40,471 nt of DNA, taken from the NCBI GenBank assembly GCA_022511225.1, contig JAFLRZ010000018.1:1-40471 (forward strand), read 5' to 3'. Position 1 is the stretch's first letter; each line of letters starts with the position of its first letter. Below the pieces are notes generated by a model that saw only the letters and a program-made list of their open reading frames with translations, searched no databases and was not told the origin of the DNA. The translations under genes and the position numbers were made by a program. The stretch comes from Eubacterium sp. (GTDB lineage: Bacteria > Bacillota > Clostridia > Oscillospirales > Acutalibacteraceae). Shown here piece by piece: positions 24,873 through 32,726 of the stretch.

Positions 24873-25916
24873 TCATTCCTGCTCTACCTCCTCAGAAGTT
24901 TCTAAAATTTCATTTATCTTATTTTCAAGATTTTCTATGAAATCTTCACAATCACCTTGTAATGCGTGATCCTTAAAAGACTGAAAAGATTCGTTAAGCT
25001 TTTCGAGCTTTGTTTTGCCCTCAGCAACACGCTTTGCCATTTTGGTATATTTTCTATAGGCATTTCGCTTTTTATCATTTGAAAGTCTGCAAATAATTTC
25101 ACCGTTTCGTATGTAAGTGTGAAATCCTAAAAACTTTATACCTTGCTTAAAAGGCATTATTTGAGTTTTTCCGTTAAGCGTTAATTTCAATCCCCATATA
25201 TGCTCGTTAATAAGTTGTAAGCAGTTTTTCAAGTATTCCTTGTCGGTATGTATGATATAAAAATCATCTGCATATCTACCGTAGTATGAAAAATGCAATT
25301 TGTCTGTTATTAAATGATCTAACTCATTAAGATACAATAGAGCGAAAACTTGACTAGTCTGATTTCCGAGCGGTAGTCCCGGATCGGCCGTGCTATCAAT
25401 GATCACATCACAAAGCCACAAGATATTTTCATCATCAAAATATTTTCTTAATAACGATTTTGTATAGGTGTGGTCTATGGTGTAATAGAACTTCGTAACA
25501 TCAGCTTTCAGAATATATCCATTCATACCATTTTCTTGATGAAAGGACATCATATGCTTTTTAAGAATATTGAGTCCGTATGATGTGCCTTTACCGATTC
25601 GCCCGGCAAAATTTGTTTCGATAAATTCTTGCTCCAATCTCGGAATAAGAACATTATCACAAAGACTATGCTGAACAACGTTATCCTGAAATGATGAAAT
25701 CATAATAAGTCTCTTTTTCGGCTCATATACATACTTTTTGTGATATGGTGAAACCTTGTATTTTTTAGTTTCTAAAAGTAATTTCAAACGGTTTATTCCA
25801 TCTAAGCAGCGTATTTGAAATTTAGCTGAGCTGGCTCTGTAATGCTTACCGCATTTAGCTTTTTTATAGGCTTTGTAAAGATTAGAAAAATCAGTTACTT
25901 TTTCAAAATCTGTCAT
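24873..25916 (-). CDS. DGR reverse transcriptase (347 aa)
   Basis: A DGR-type reverse transcriptase. The polymerase has all palm motifs: Asp139 in LKADVTKFYY, the double Asp of YADD (residues 215-218) in YYGRYADDFYIIH, and GNQTSQ at 184-189, where group II intron enzymes have QGxxxSP; this variant marks the DGR clade. The start at 25916 (MTDFEKVTDF) is chosen because the frame upstream runs through the template repeat and would give an artificial N-terminus. No strong ribosome binding site is seen there. It copies the RNA made from the template repeat, with errors at adenines. Confidence 0.9.
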   Translation of the reverse strand: MTDFEKVTDFSNLYKAYKKAKCGKHYRASSAKFQIRCLDGINRLKLLLETKKYKVSPYHKKYVYEPKKRLIMISSFQDNVVQHSLCDNVLIPRLEQEFIETNFAGRIGKGTSYGLNILKKHMMSFHQENGMNGYILKADVTKFYYTIDHTYTKSLLRKYFDDENILWLCDVIIDSTADPGLPLGNQTSQVFALLYLNELDHLITDKLHFSYYGRYADDFYIIHTDKEYLKNCLQLINEHIWGLKLTLNGKTQIMPFKQGIKFLGFHTYIRNGEIICRLSNDKKRNAYRKYTKMAKRVAEGKTKLEKLNESFQSFKDHALQGDCEDFIENLENKINEILETSEEVEQE

Positions 25917-26017
25917 ATAAAAGTTTAATAATGAAGAACAAGAGAAAGGTAATATACTCTTTTGTGAGGAGTGTGCTGATTTCAGCGTACTGCTTACTCT
26001 GTCTGACTTTCTCCCAG

Positions 26018-26089
26018 AACGCACGAGCCCCATTGTGATTGTTACAGTTATTGTTGTTGATGTTACAATCAGGCGAAAGAACGCAAACA
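26018..26089 (-). repeat. DGR template repeat (TR, 72 bp)
   Basis: On the coding (-) strand the TR reads in AAY codons: GAT TGT AAC ATC AAC AAC, AAT AAC TGT AAC AAT CAC AAT, then GGGGCTCGTGCGTT. It lies between the avd gene and the reverse transcriptase. Compared with the variable repeat at 26539-26610, it differs at 11 of 72 positions; 10 of the 11 are among its 19 adenines. The first 19 and the last 14 bases of the coding strand contain no adenine and are identical in both repeats. The adenine-free 3' end probably serves as the initiation site of mutagenic homing. Confidence 0.93.
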
Positions 26090-26117
26090 AGGGTTATACA
26101 GTATATTACCTGCGCTG

Positions 26118-26489
26118 CTATCTTTCTTTATCTCTTGTTCTCCAAGCAATCGTCATATATTTAACATCGGAAACAAGCTTCGACCAATATGCAGCACTCT
26201 TATCGGTGATAATCTTAAAATCAAGCAACAGCTCTATGTAGTACGAAAATTTGTCACATTCGTTAATGACTCGACTTTGCAACTCAATTCTGCGCTTCCC
26301 GTTTGTATTCAAATTCGTTCTATTCGCATCCATAAGCATTTCGTATATATCCATAGATTTGTTCTGCAATCTGACACGAAAAGTAAATGTGTACTTTTTG
26401 GGAAACTTGCTACTGTCTGTTTTCTGAATCGTATATTTATTCAATTCCTTTGATTTTAAAATCACTTTTAATTCGGTTTCTTGTTCCAT
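26118..26489 (-). CDS. avd: DGR accessory variability protein Avd (123 aa)
   Basis: The helical protein has the Avd pattern: FPKKYTFTFRVRLQNKSMDIYEMLMDANRTNLN, RIELQSRVINECDKFSYYIELLLDFKIITDKSAAYWSKLV and SDVKYMTIAWRTRDKER. Avd forms a pentameric four-helix-bundle barrel that binds the reverse transcriptase and the template RNA. It starts 15 bases after the target gene stop, has GGAG ahead of its ATG and lies just before the TR, the usual order. Confidence 0.9.
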   Translation of the reverse strand: MEQETELKVILKSKELNKYTIQKTDSSKFPKKYTFTFRVRLQNKSMDIYEMLMDANRTNLNTNGKRRIELQSRVINECDKFSYYIELLLDFKIITDKSAAYWSKLVSDVKYMTIAWRTRDKER

Positions 26490-26504
26490 AATTGCTCCTG
26501 TTTA

Positions 26505-27116
26505 TCAAGATACTAAGATATCAGATTTTAAGATACAAAACGCACGAGCCCCATCGTGATAGTAACAGTTACCGTAGTGGATGCCACACACAGGCGAAAG
26601 AACGCAAACACCATATTTATAGCCGGTATCTTCTGTTGCCCAAGCATTTGCAAGCCACTGCCAATCATCAACGCATTTTTTATAATCAATGAAAATGTCT
26701 ATGTTTTCTCTTGCAAAATCAAAAGTTGGAATGCTGATATACGCCTCACAAGTGCCATTATCTTTCATTCCGTTAAGTGTAGTAAGATCAACCGTGTGTT
26801 TGCAAATATTATCTTCGCCGACGATTTCCTTAAGCTCATCAAATAATGGGCTTAATTCTTCTTTAATCGAAGCGTTTGCAAGGTTTGGTGTATCTTCGTC
26901 AAACTGTGTGTTTTCGAGATAAAACTCTTTTGTCATTAACATTGTTCTGCCGTCAGGAAGATGTCCGCATACTATGTATTCACGGTCGCCGAGAGTGATT
27001 GTTTCTTTTCGATCATACTCTCCGAGTGGTTTCGGCATTCTTTCAACGATTTCAAGGTCGTTTACATCAACACCAAATTTCTTTGCGATTTCCTCAATTG
27101 TAATTTTCTTTGACAT
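26505..27116 (-). CDS. DGR target protein with variable C-type-lectin-like C-terminus (203 aa)
   Basis: The last 24 or so codons before GARAF are the variable repeat. Residues 1-30 look like a small helical part (ITIEEIAKKFGVDVNDLEIVERMPKP). The C-terminal half has CLec/DUF6273-like features: IDYKKCVDDWQWLANAWATEDTG, VCVLSP, then GARAFCILKSDILVS. Diversified residues compared to the template are 176, 178, 180, 181, 182, 185, 186 and 188. There is no signal peptide, membrane helix or coiled coil. AAAGGAG lies ahead of the ATG. The gene is not near the tail genes, so a role as receptor-binding protein is not supported by position. Confidence 0.88.
   Translation of the reverse strand: MSKKITIEEIAKKFGVDVNDLEIVERMPKPLGEYDRKETITLGDREYIVCGHLPDGRTMLMTKEFYLENTQFDEDTPNLANASIKEELSPLFDELKEIVGEDNICKHTVDLTTLNGMKDNGTCEAYISIPTFDFARENIDIFIDYKKCVDDWQWLANAWATEDTGYKYGVCVLSPVCGIHYGNCYYHDGARAFCILKSDILVS
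26539..26610 (-). repeat. DGR variable repeat (VR, 72 bp) at the 3' end of the target gene
   Basis: The VR matches the template in 61 of 72 positions. On the coding strand template codons and variant codons read AAC to GGC, AAC to CAC, AAC to TAC, AAT to GGT, AAC kept, AAC to TAC, AAT to TAT, AAT to GAT, and GAT to GTG (the last also changes a T). The final 14 coding bases, GGGGCTCGTGCGTT, are unchanged and would be the homing initiation site. No stop can arise from AAY codons by A changes. The stop of the target gene follows about 30 bases later. Confidence 0.93.
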
Positions 27117-27170
27117 AATAAATTTCTCCTTTTACTTTTATTAATTTATATTTAGCATTGTTCTTCCTTT

Positions 27171-27440
27171 TTACCCCTCTGCCTCGCTTTCAAGCCATTG
27201 TTTCATCAGTGATTTTCTATAATTTATATCGCAATTGAAATCTTTATCAGCAACACAATTATCACCATCTGTTTTATCACATAAATCGCAGAACGAAGGA
27301 ATTGCAAATGGTGATCCAAATGCAATAGCCATATCATCAAGTGACATCTTCTTTATCCAGTCAAATTTTGTATACGGCTTTAATAAAGACACCTTTTCCT
27401 CTTTCGGTTCTATGTAGCCGTTCCCTAATCCTAAACACAT
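27171..27440 (-). CDS. Hypothetical protein with Cys/Asp-rich centre (89 aa)
   Basis: TTGGAGG lies ahead of the ATG. The protein contains FDWIKKMSLDDMAIAF, then CDLCDKTDGDNCVADKDFNCDINYRK with four cysteines, a possible metal site, and a C-terminal helix. Short proteins of this kind are common in Clostridial phage operons. It lies between the methyltransferase-like gene and the DGR target. No function can be given. Confidence 0.6.
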   Translation of the reverse strand: MCLGLGNGYIEPKEEKVSLLKPYTKFDWIKKMSLDDMAIAFGSPFAIPSFCDLCDKTDGDNCVADKDFNCDINYRKSLMKQWLESEAEG

Positions 27441-27461
27441 ATTTTTTCCTCCAAATTGATA

Positions 27462-28088
27462 TTAAGTTAGTTTATCAACAAAATGTATTCCGAAGAATTC
27501 CTCAGCCTCTTTGCAATGTTCAATTTTTCTCAAGGTGCTAAATCCCATTGGGTTATTTTTTTCATTAAACACGTGATAAACATCTTTCGCCTTTTGAGTT
27601 AATGTATTGCCATGTATTACAACAGCATTCATTCCTCTAATCATCAAATTAAATAACAAGAAGGGAATCGTCTTATCACTAAGTTCATAACAAAAATATA
27701 ATATGCTCATAGGATTGTAATTCCAAATGTAATCAGATCTAACTCTCTTATACCAATGCTGAATTACTGTACTCCCTGTTCCTGCTGCTGGCTCGCATAT
27801 AATACCATCGTCAGCTTCTAAAAATTCTGCCATTAACTTAGAAATACACGTTGGTGTAAAATCTTGCTTGTTTCTTTTCCTGTCAGCGTGTTCATCTTCA
27901 AAATAGCTATTAAACCATTCATAGCTTACGTCATAATTAAACTCTTCCAGGAAAGAAAAGAATAACTTTTTTGATGCTTTTTGATCTGATAATAATTGCA
28001 TCATTCTTTCAGGTGCCTTATAGCTATCATCAATATCAAGAAGTTTGTTTATTTTAGACAACATACTTTTTGTGGCTGTTTTTGACAT
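27462..28088 (-). CDS. N6 DNA methyltransferase-like protein without a visible catalytic motif (208 aa)
   Basis: Features are those of N6_Mtase (type I HsdM-like) domains: an N-terminal part with DRKRNKQDFTPTCISKLMAEFLEADDGIICEPAAGTGSTVIQHW, where ICEPAAGTGS is the SAM-binding motif I. The usual catalytic motif NPPY/DPPY is not found, and the length is about half a normal methylase. The start at 28088 is chosen over in-frame ATGs at 28109 and 28097 by the AAGGAG ahead; any choice overlaps the recombinase gene. It may be a degraded or regulatory relative. Confidence 0.7.
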   Translation of the reverse strand: MSKTATKSMLSKINKLLDIDDSYKAPERMMQLLSDQKASKKLFFSFLEEFNYDVSYEWFNSYFEDEHADRKRNKQDFTPTCISKLMAEFLEADDGIICEPAAGTGSTVIQHWYKRVRSDYIWNYNPMSILYFCYELSDKTIPFLLFNLMIRGMNAVVIHGNTLTQKAKDVYHVFNEKNNPMGFSTLRKIEHCKEAEEFFGIHFVDKLT

Positions 28089-29043
28089 TCTCTTCATTAC
28101 TCCTTGCATATATAGTTGTGGTTTCTATCTTGGCATGTCCTAACATTTGTGAAACCTGCTCTATGGGCATTCCTCTATTAAGTGCTATCGTTGCACAAGT
28201 TCTTCTGAACCTGTGAGGATGGCACTTTTTCACGCCAGCTTTATTTCCTACATTGCGAATCAGAGTTTCTACAGCTCCTGCAGTTAATCTTTTATGCGGA
28301 CTTCTTAATTCTACAAATAATGAATCATTGTTATCAGTTCGGCTATTTAAATAATCTTGTAGTGACAATTTTGCTCTTGCATTAAGATAGACTATTCTTT
28401 CCTTTTCACCTTTACCAAAAACAACTATTTCATCACCGTCGATATCCTCTTTATTCATTGCAATAAGTTCAGCACATCTGACACCGGTCGAATATAAAAC
28501 ATCAATTATAGCTTTATCTCTTATGTTATCAGCTGCGTTTCTGATTTTTTCCAACTCCACCTCTGAAAAAGGCTGTTTTATTCTTTTTTCTTGTTTAACC
28601 GGCTTTATGTTAAGCGTAGGTGATTTACATATGTATCCTTCGGCAGAACACCAGTTAAAAAAGCTTTTTAAAACACGCAATTCATTATCCTGAGTTGTTT
28701 TGCTTATTTTATCTTTCATTGAGCGGTTGGCTATGTAGAATCTAATAGCATCAGCATCAATATCATTTAAATCTGCTGTAATCATTTGAAAAAATACAGT
28801 AAGAACAATTTTGTAATAATTAATCGTCTTATCTGTGCAACCCTCTACCTTTTTCGAGATAAAAAACATCTGTATAGCCTTTGTCTTTAGGTCGCTATAT
28901 ACAGGCGCCAACTCCTGAGAGCGTTTTGAAAAATCATAATCATTTAACACTATATACAAGGCATTTCTTACAGTTTGAATATCATTGCCATCTGATAATG
29001 AAACAAGATTTATTACTTTATCTACTATTTCACTATTTTTCAT
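28054..29043 (-). CDS. Tyrosine recombinase, XerC/D-like (329 aa)
   Basis: The N-terminal SAM-like domain is followed by the catalytic part: Arg in LYSTGVRCAELIAMNKEDID, H-R in HPHRFRRTCATIALNRG, then SQMLGHAKIETTTIYAR with the Tyr nucleophile. The gene lies in the middle operon and not next to an att site. The integrase of the phage is the other one at 38956. It may resolve dimers or act at a site that was not found here. Confidence 0.85.
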   Translation of the reverse strand: MKNSEIVDKVINLVSLSDGNDIQTVRNALYIVLNDYDFSKRSQELAPVYSDLKTKAIQMFFISKKVEGCTDKTINYYKIVLTVFFQMITADLNDIDADAIRFYIANRSMKDKISKTTQDNELRVLKSFFNWCSAEGYICKSPTLNIKPVKQEKRIKQPFSEVELEKIRNAADNIRDKAIIDVLYSTGVRCAELIAMNKEDIDGDEIVVFGKGEKERIVYLNARAKLSLQDYLNSRTDNNDSLFVELRSPHKRLTAGAVETLIRNVGNKAGVKKCHPHRFRRTCATIALNRGMPIEQVSQMLGHAKIETTTIYARSNEENVKNSHKKYVV

Positions 29044-29050
29044 TAATTAG

Positions 29051-29845
29051 TCAATCCTTTCTAAGTCGGTTTTTTAAAGCAACATTTACTTTTGCAATAT
29101 TCACACCAACTTTTGATATTTCGGGATCATCACTATGTAAATCACGCCTTGTAATCTCAATATGCTCTGCTTTTGTTATTAAAATTAAATTTTCGAGTGA
29201 ACAATTCAATTTGTTACCGTCAAGAAACCGGACAATCATTCCTTCAGGTATTTCGCCGTTAGCCTGCTCCCAGACGAGCCGGTGTTTAAGTTTCCATTTA
29301 TTCGGATCTTCTACCTTCACATATACATAACCGTCAACATCTACTCGTTCTGAACCGACCTCACGGTGATTTTGAGGAATATGCCCGGCACAAAACCTTG
29401 TAGCTTTCGTTCGCTCTATTGCCTCAGCCGTCATATATTCCGTCTGCCTACGGCCTTTGTTCATCGGTTCGTGACCTTTTTCATAATATCCTGTTACTCC
29501 GCTATTCAAATGGTGATTGTGATAATATCCTTTGATCTGTTGCGGTGTAAATGAGGTACCGAACTTATCATTCAACGTTTTTGACATTTCTTTCGGTCCA
29601 ATCCCTTTATGATAGACAGACACGAATTCAGCCTGTTCTTCAGTTAATAATCTCAGATGCTGAGGGCATGCCCTCTTCGGTCTGCCATTTTTTAATTTAT
29701 GATTTGAACAGTATGACTTGATTGCGGTTACCGTGAAGTTTGTTCCGAACTTCTTGTTTACCATATCAGTCAGGTTCTTTATCGGAGTTCCGAAGACATT
29801 GTCTGCTATGAACTGCTGCATCTCCGGTGTATACACACGTTTCAT
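29051..29845 (-). CDS. HNH endonuclease with two HTH-type repeats (264 aa)
   Basis: Residues 1-55 (YTPEMQQFIADNVFGTPIKNLTDMVNKKFGTNFTVTAIKSYCSNHKLKNGR) and 67-117 (LTEEQAEFVSVYHKGIGPKEMSKTLNDKFGTSFTPQQIKGYYHNHHLNSG) are the same helix-turn-helix repeat twice. An HNH nuclease follows, with KLKHRLVWEQANGEIPEGMIVRFLDGNKLNCSLENLILIT. The length suits phage HNH proteins, including free-standing homing endonucleases. It overlaps the preceding gene by the TGATG signal. Confidence 0.85.
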   Translation of the reverse strand: MKRVYTPEMQQFIADNVFGTPIKNLTDMVNKKFGTNFTVTAIKSYCSNHKLKNGRPKRACPQHLRLLTEEQAEFVSVYHKGIGPKEMSKTLNDKFGTSFTPQQIKGYYHNHHLNSGVTGYYEKGHEPMNKGRRQTEYMTAEAIERTKATRFCAGHIPQNHREVGSERVDVDGYVYVKVEDPNKWKLKHRLVWEQANGEIPEGMIVRFLDGNKLNCSLENLILITKAEHIEITRRDLHSDDPEISKVGVNIAKVNVALKNRLRKD

Positions 29846-30102
29846 CAGCTTTTCTTTATTTTTTCAGGAAGAAAGAACATATGTTGACTGACATCGTCAC
29901 TGTAACCTGTAACCTCATTTTTAAATTTCAAAGCATCAAGTTCCAGCTTTGCATTATCTACAATTTTTGTTGCAATATCAGTTACTGCCTTTGTCCTTTT
30001 TGTCTCTGCTTCTAATTCTTCATTACTCAAATCAGGATTCGTAATCGTTTCAAGCTGTTGAAACAACATATCATTTAATGCTGCAAGTGATGTATTTGCC
30101 AT
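29845..30102 (-). CDS. Hypothetical helical protein (85 aa)
   Basis: The start overlaps the stop of the ParB-like gene in TAATG. The protein is helical (LAALNDMLFQQLETITNPDLSNEELEAETKRTKAVTDIATKIVDNAKLELDALKF). This is a type seen beside phage ParB-like genes; no function is known. It is translationally coupled to the genes on both sides. Confidence 0.65.
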   Translation of the reverse strand: MANTSLAALNDMLFQQLETITNPDLSNEELEAETKRTKAVTDIATKIVDNAKLELDALKFKNEVTGYSDDVSQHMFFLPEKIKKS

Positions 30103-31463
30103 TATTTATCCTCCATGCTGTCGTACAGTTCATATGTTCCGGTTGTAATTTCAATTTCTTCCTGCGACATCTCATATCCGAGAGCAGTAAGGTAATCATA
30201 AATACGTTTTAACTCATCACTTTCTTCGTATACAACTTTACTTGAATCATAATATTTACGATAACAATTTCGAATTTCACTATCCTCAAGTAATCTGTAA
30301 ACGATTAATACAGTAGTTCCGGCAGGAGTAGAGTTATATGTTTCGAGCAATTTATCCTTATTGCCATAAAGGCTATCTGTTCCGAGAAATTCACAAAGGA
30401 TTTTGTTATAAGAATGATTATTGTTTATATATCCGTACTTTGATGCAATTTTTATAACTGTTTCAAGACAAATATGTTCATAATCCTTAATCTTGCTGCA
30501 CTTTGCAAGATTCATTATGAATTCTTTTCTTAATTCGTAATGCTCCTTTGCAATTTTGTTAAGTGCTCTAACAGCTCTGTCGGTTGATTTTTGCTTCTCG
30601 GTTTTTTTAGGTTTTTCAGGCTGACTTCTGTAGTTTTCATTTTCAGTGTAAACCCTAACTTTCCAATCACCGTGATTATAATGAGCAATAGAATAGTAAT
30701 ATGTTTTTGTTTTATCTTTTGGAATACGTTTACCTTTTTCAAATTTTGATAAATCGTAAGACAATTTATCATTCATATTCCATTTGTTAGACCAAACATT
30801 TTCATTTTCCGGGAAAGGCTTAGCAAAGATTTCAAGCTCTTTTATTGCAAGCTTTTCAAGGCGCTTATTTTCCTGCTCCTGTATAGCTCGTTTATATTCG
30901 AGGTTAAAATCTGCGGTTCCAATCACCTTGAGCAGTTTATTTCTGTCTGCCTTAACTTTGATTTGCTCCAGCTTAGCAAAATCCTCAAGCGTTGCTCCTC
31001 GTTCCTGAGCTTCAACAACTTTCTTTTTATCGTATTCATTCAGCTTAAGACGTCTTCTGACTGTTGATTCTGAAAATCCTGTTTTATCTGATATTTCTTC
31101 AACAGAGCTTCCCAAGTCAAGCATCATCTGCATACCTTCAGCTTGTTCAATAACAGTAAGATCCTCACGCTGAATATTCTCAACCATCATAGTTTCTATT
31201 TGCGTTTTATAATCCATATCCGAAATAACGCAAGGGATTTCTTCAAGGCCTGCTGCCTTTGATGCTTCAAGCCTTCTGTTACCGATAACAACATAATATG
31301 TACCGCTGTTATTTGGTACTACAGTCAGATTCTGCAGAATACCTTTAGCTTTGATACTGTTACTGAGTTCAGAAACATCACCAATATTCTTTCTCGGATT
31401 ATCCGGGTGATGTTCTAATACGTTTACATTAAGCATTACGATTTTGTTTGATGTGTTTGTCAT
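30102..31463 (-). CDS. ParB-like nuclease domain / HTH protein (453 aa)
   Basis: Residues 8-100 form a ParB N-terminal domain: LNVNVLEHHPDNPRKNIGDVSELSNSIKAKGILQNLTVVP and YYVVIGNRRLEASKAAG, where GNRRLEAS stands for the GERRxxA motif. An HTH follows (SVEEISDKTGFSESTVRRRLKL). The C-terminal 250 residues have no clear domain. ParB-like proteins in phages act in replication, partition or transcription. It lies in the early operon next to HNH and helicase-free replication genes. Confidence 0.85.
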   Translation of the reverse strand: MTNTSNKIVMLNVNVLEHHPDNPRKNIGDVSELSNSIKAKGILQNLTVVPNNSGTYYVVIGNRRLEASKAAGLEEIPCVISDMDYKTQIETMMVENIQREDLTVIEQAEGMQMMLDLGSSVEEISDKTGFSESTVRRRLKLNEYDKKKVVEAQERGATLEDFAKLEQIKVKADRNKLLKVIGTADFNLEYKRAIQEQENKRLEKLAIKELEIFAKPFPENENVWSNKWNMNDKLSYDLSKFEKGKRIPKDKTKTYYYSIAHYNHGDWKVRVYTENENYRSQPEKPKKTEKQKSTDRAVRALNKIAKEHYELRKEFIMNLAKCSKIKDYEHICLETVIKIASKYGYINNNHSYNKILCEFLGTDSLYGNKDKLLETYNSTPAGTTVLIVYRLLEDSEIRNCYRKYYDSSKVVYEESDELKRIYDYLTALGYEMSQEEIEITTGTYELYDSMEDK

Positions 31464-31530
31464 AGTTTTTACTCCTTGTTGTTAATTTGTATGGCCGATG
31501 TCTGCCGACTTGAAAAAGAGAGTGCAACTG

Positions 31531-31632
31531 CTAACACCATTGCAGTTGATTAATCCTTGCTGATATTGATATAAAATGTTTAGACCATAAGTTTGTCGGT
31601 GTAAAATCACTATTAATCAGGTCAGGCAGCAC
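31531..31632 (-). CDS. Very short GTG-start frame in a gap (33 aa)
   Basis: The 180-base gap between the ParB-like gene and the next one holds a frame that starts with GTG and reads VLPDLINSDFTPTNLWSKHFISISARINQLQW. The residue make-up looks like real protein, but there is no ribosome binding site. It could be the end of a decayed gene. Confidence 0.3.
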   Translation of the reverse strand: MLPDLINSDFTPTNLWSKHFISISARINQLQWC

Positions 31633-31643
31633 ATCGCTTTTAT

Positions 31644-32204
31644 TTAGTTTTCGCTGTTTTCTGCAATCATTTTGTTTGTCAGAGTTTCACTTGCACCATC
31701 AGCTATTTTGTTCAGTTCATCAATGAGCGATGCAGTTATGATATGGTCGCAAGGCTGGATTAAGGCTTCAACTACAAATCCGACTTTAACAGCTATGTAA
31801 AGTGAGCCGTCAGCTCTCGTCCTTTCGTAAAATTCATAATTGTCTTTTATGAGTGGTGTAATATACTTTGTTTCAATAAACCTTAAGCCTTTTGATGTCA
31901 TAAGCGGAATTACTGCTCTGTCCATACATTGAAGGTTTGTTGAAAATACTCCGCAAAGCTTATCACTCTCGGTTGCATCGCTACAATTAATTACTGCCGG
32001 CATATCTCCGATTCTGTATATCATTTCGTTTTTCTTTTTTTCGTCAAGAGATAGCACACTTGCGATAGTGTCTTTGTTGTATTCCGGGTGTTCCCATAAC
32101 GGATATAAGGCGAAATCATCACCGAGCCACTGATAATCGTCCGTATCATAGAGTGATATAGTTCTGCTTTTTTTGCAAATTGCTTTTATCTTATCAAAAT
32201 TCAT
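31644..32204 (-). CDS. Hypothetical protein (186 aa), DUF5688-like by feel
   Basis: AGGAGG lies ahead of the ATG. The sequence (SLYDTDDYQWLGDDFALYPLWEHPEYNKDTIASVLSLDEKKKNEMIYRIGDMPAVINCSD) and a strand-rich second half point to a compact soluble protein common in Firmicutes phages. I cannot name its activity; the family remark is not firm. It is an early gene. Confidence 0.6.
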   Translation of the reverse strand: MNFDKIKAICKKSRTISLYDTDDYQWLGDDFALYPLWEHPEYNKDTIASVLSLDEKKKNEMIYRIGDMPAVINCSDATESDKLCGVFSTNLQCMDRAVIPLMTSKGLRFIETKYITPLIKDNYEFYERTRADGSLYIAVKVGFVVEALIQPCDHIITASLIDELNKIADGASETLTNKMIAENSEN

Positions 32205-32214
32205 TGTTTACCTC

Positions 32215-32307
32215 CTAAAATATCGGTGTATCAAAAATCGTTACTGCTAATAATAATGTCAATACACCTGCTGCAATCAGCAGTGTTGTTTTAATATATT
32301 CTTTCAT
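32215..32307 (-). CDS. Tiny membrane peptide (30 aa)
   Basis: AAGGAAACG lies 2-3 bases ahead of the ATG. The product MKEYIKTTLLIAAGVLTLLL is one hydrophobic helix with a short C-terminus. The start overlaps the stop of the DUF1064 gene by 4 bases (ATGA), a sign of coupled translation. Function unknown. Confidence 0.55.
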   Translation of the reverse strand: MKEYIKTTLLIAAGVLTLLLAVTIFDTPIF

Positions 32308-32726
32308 ATCGTTTCCTTTATGCTGATACCGTGAATATAAAGCATCAGTTTTCTTTTGATTATGTAGTCCTTAGTTTTATGGCCTTTGCAATCTTCGACA
32401 ACCTGACGAAGTGAGCCATCAGGCATAACCACATCATAGACATAATCGGCAATGTAGGTTAATGCCCTCTCGTTGCGATTTTCGCCCTGTTGCTTCGGTA
32501 TCAATTCATATTTGACTTGATATTTAAGATTTTTAATTGCGCCTGCTCTTTGCAGTATCTTTAACTGCTCAAAGCGATTTGATTCTGCAAGACTGTCTCG
32601 CTCAATTCCGTCAATAGTGATTTTTTTATTGCCGAATTTGTTCTTTTTAGGTTTGCCTGCTGCTGAATATGCAATACCTCTTTTAGCGCAATAGGCTTCA
32701 TATTCTTCCTCAGTCCACCTGAACAT
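32304..32726 (-). CDS. DUF1064 protein, nuclease-like (140 aa)
   Basis: The pattern KPKKNKFGNKKITIDGIERDSLAESNRFEQLKILQRAGAIKNLKYQVKYELIP and RALTYIADYVYDVVMPDGSLRQVVEDCKGHKTKDYIIKRKLM is that of DUF1064. The order Glu (SLAES), Asp (YIADYVY), Glu-x-Lys (VEDCKG) fits a PD-(D/E)XK nuclease fold, so a Holliday-junction or single-strand nuclease is likely. It overlaps the genes on both sides. Confidence 0.8.
   Translation of the reverse strand: MFRWTEEEYEAYCAKRGIAYSAAGKPKKNKFGNKKITIDGIERDSLAESNRFEQLKILQRAGAIKNLKYQVKYELIPKQQGENRNERALTYIADYVYDVVMPDGSLRQVVEDCKGHKTKDYIIKRKLMLYIHGISIKETI

Noticed and set aside
24873-25916. Group II intron or retron as source of the reverse transcriptase.
   Set aside because: There is no maturase or HNH part, no intron RNA structure and no msr-msd; GNQTSQ, Avd and the repeats show a DGR.
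25917-26090. N-terminal extension of the reverse transcriptase through the template repeat (open frame from a TTG at 26090).
   Set aside because: The frame is open only because the template repeat has few stops in this frame. The residues (ITVTITMGLV and others) do not look like DGR reverse transcriptases, which start near MTDFEKVTDF.
26498-26538. Hairpin after the variable repeat as found in Bordetella DGR.
   Set aside because: Only short repeats of TATCTTA are present; no stable stem of useful length could be drawn by eye.
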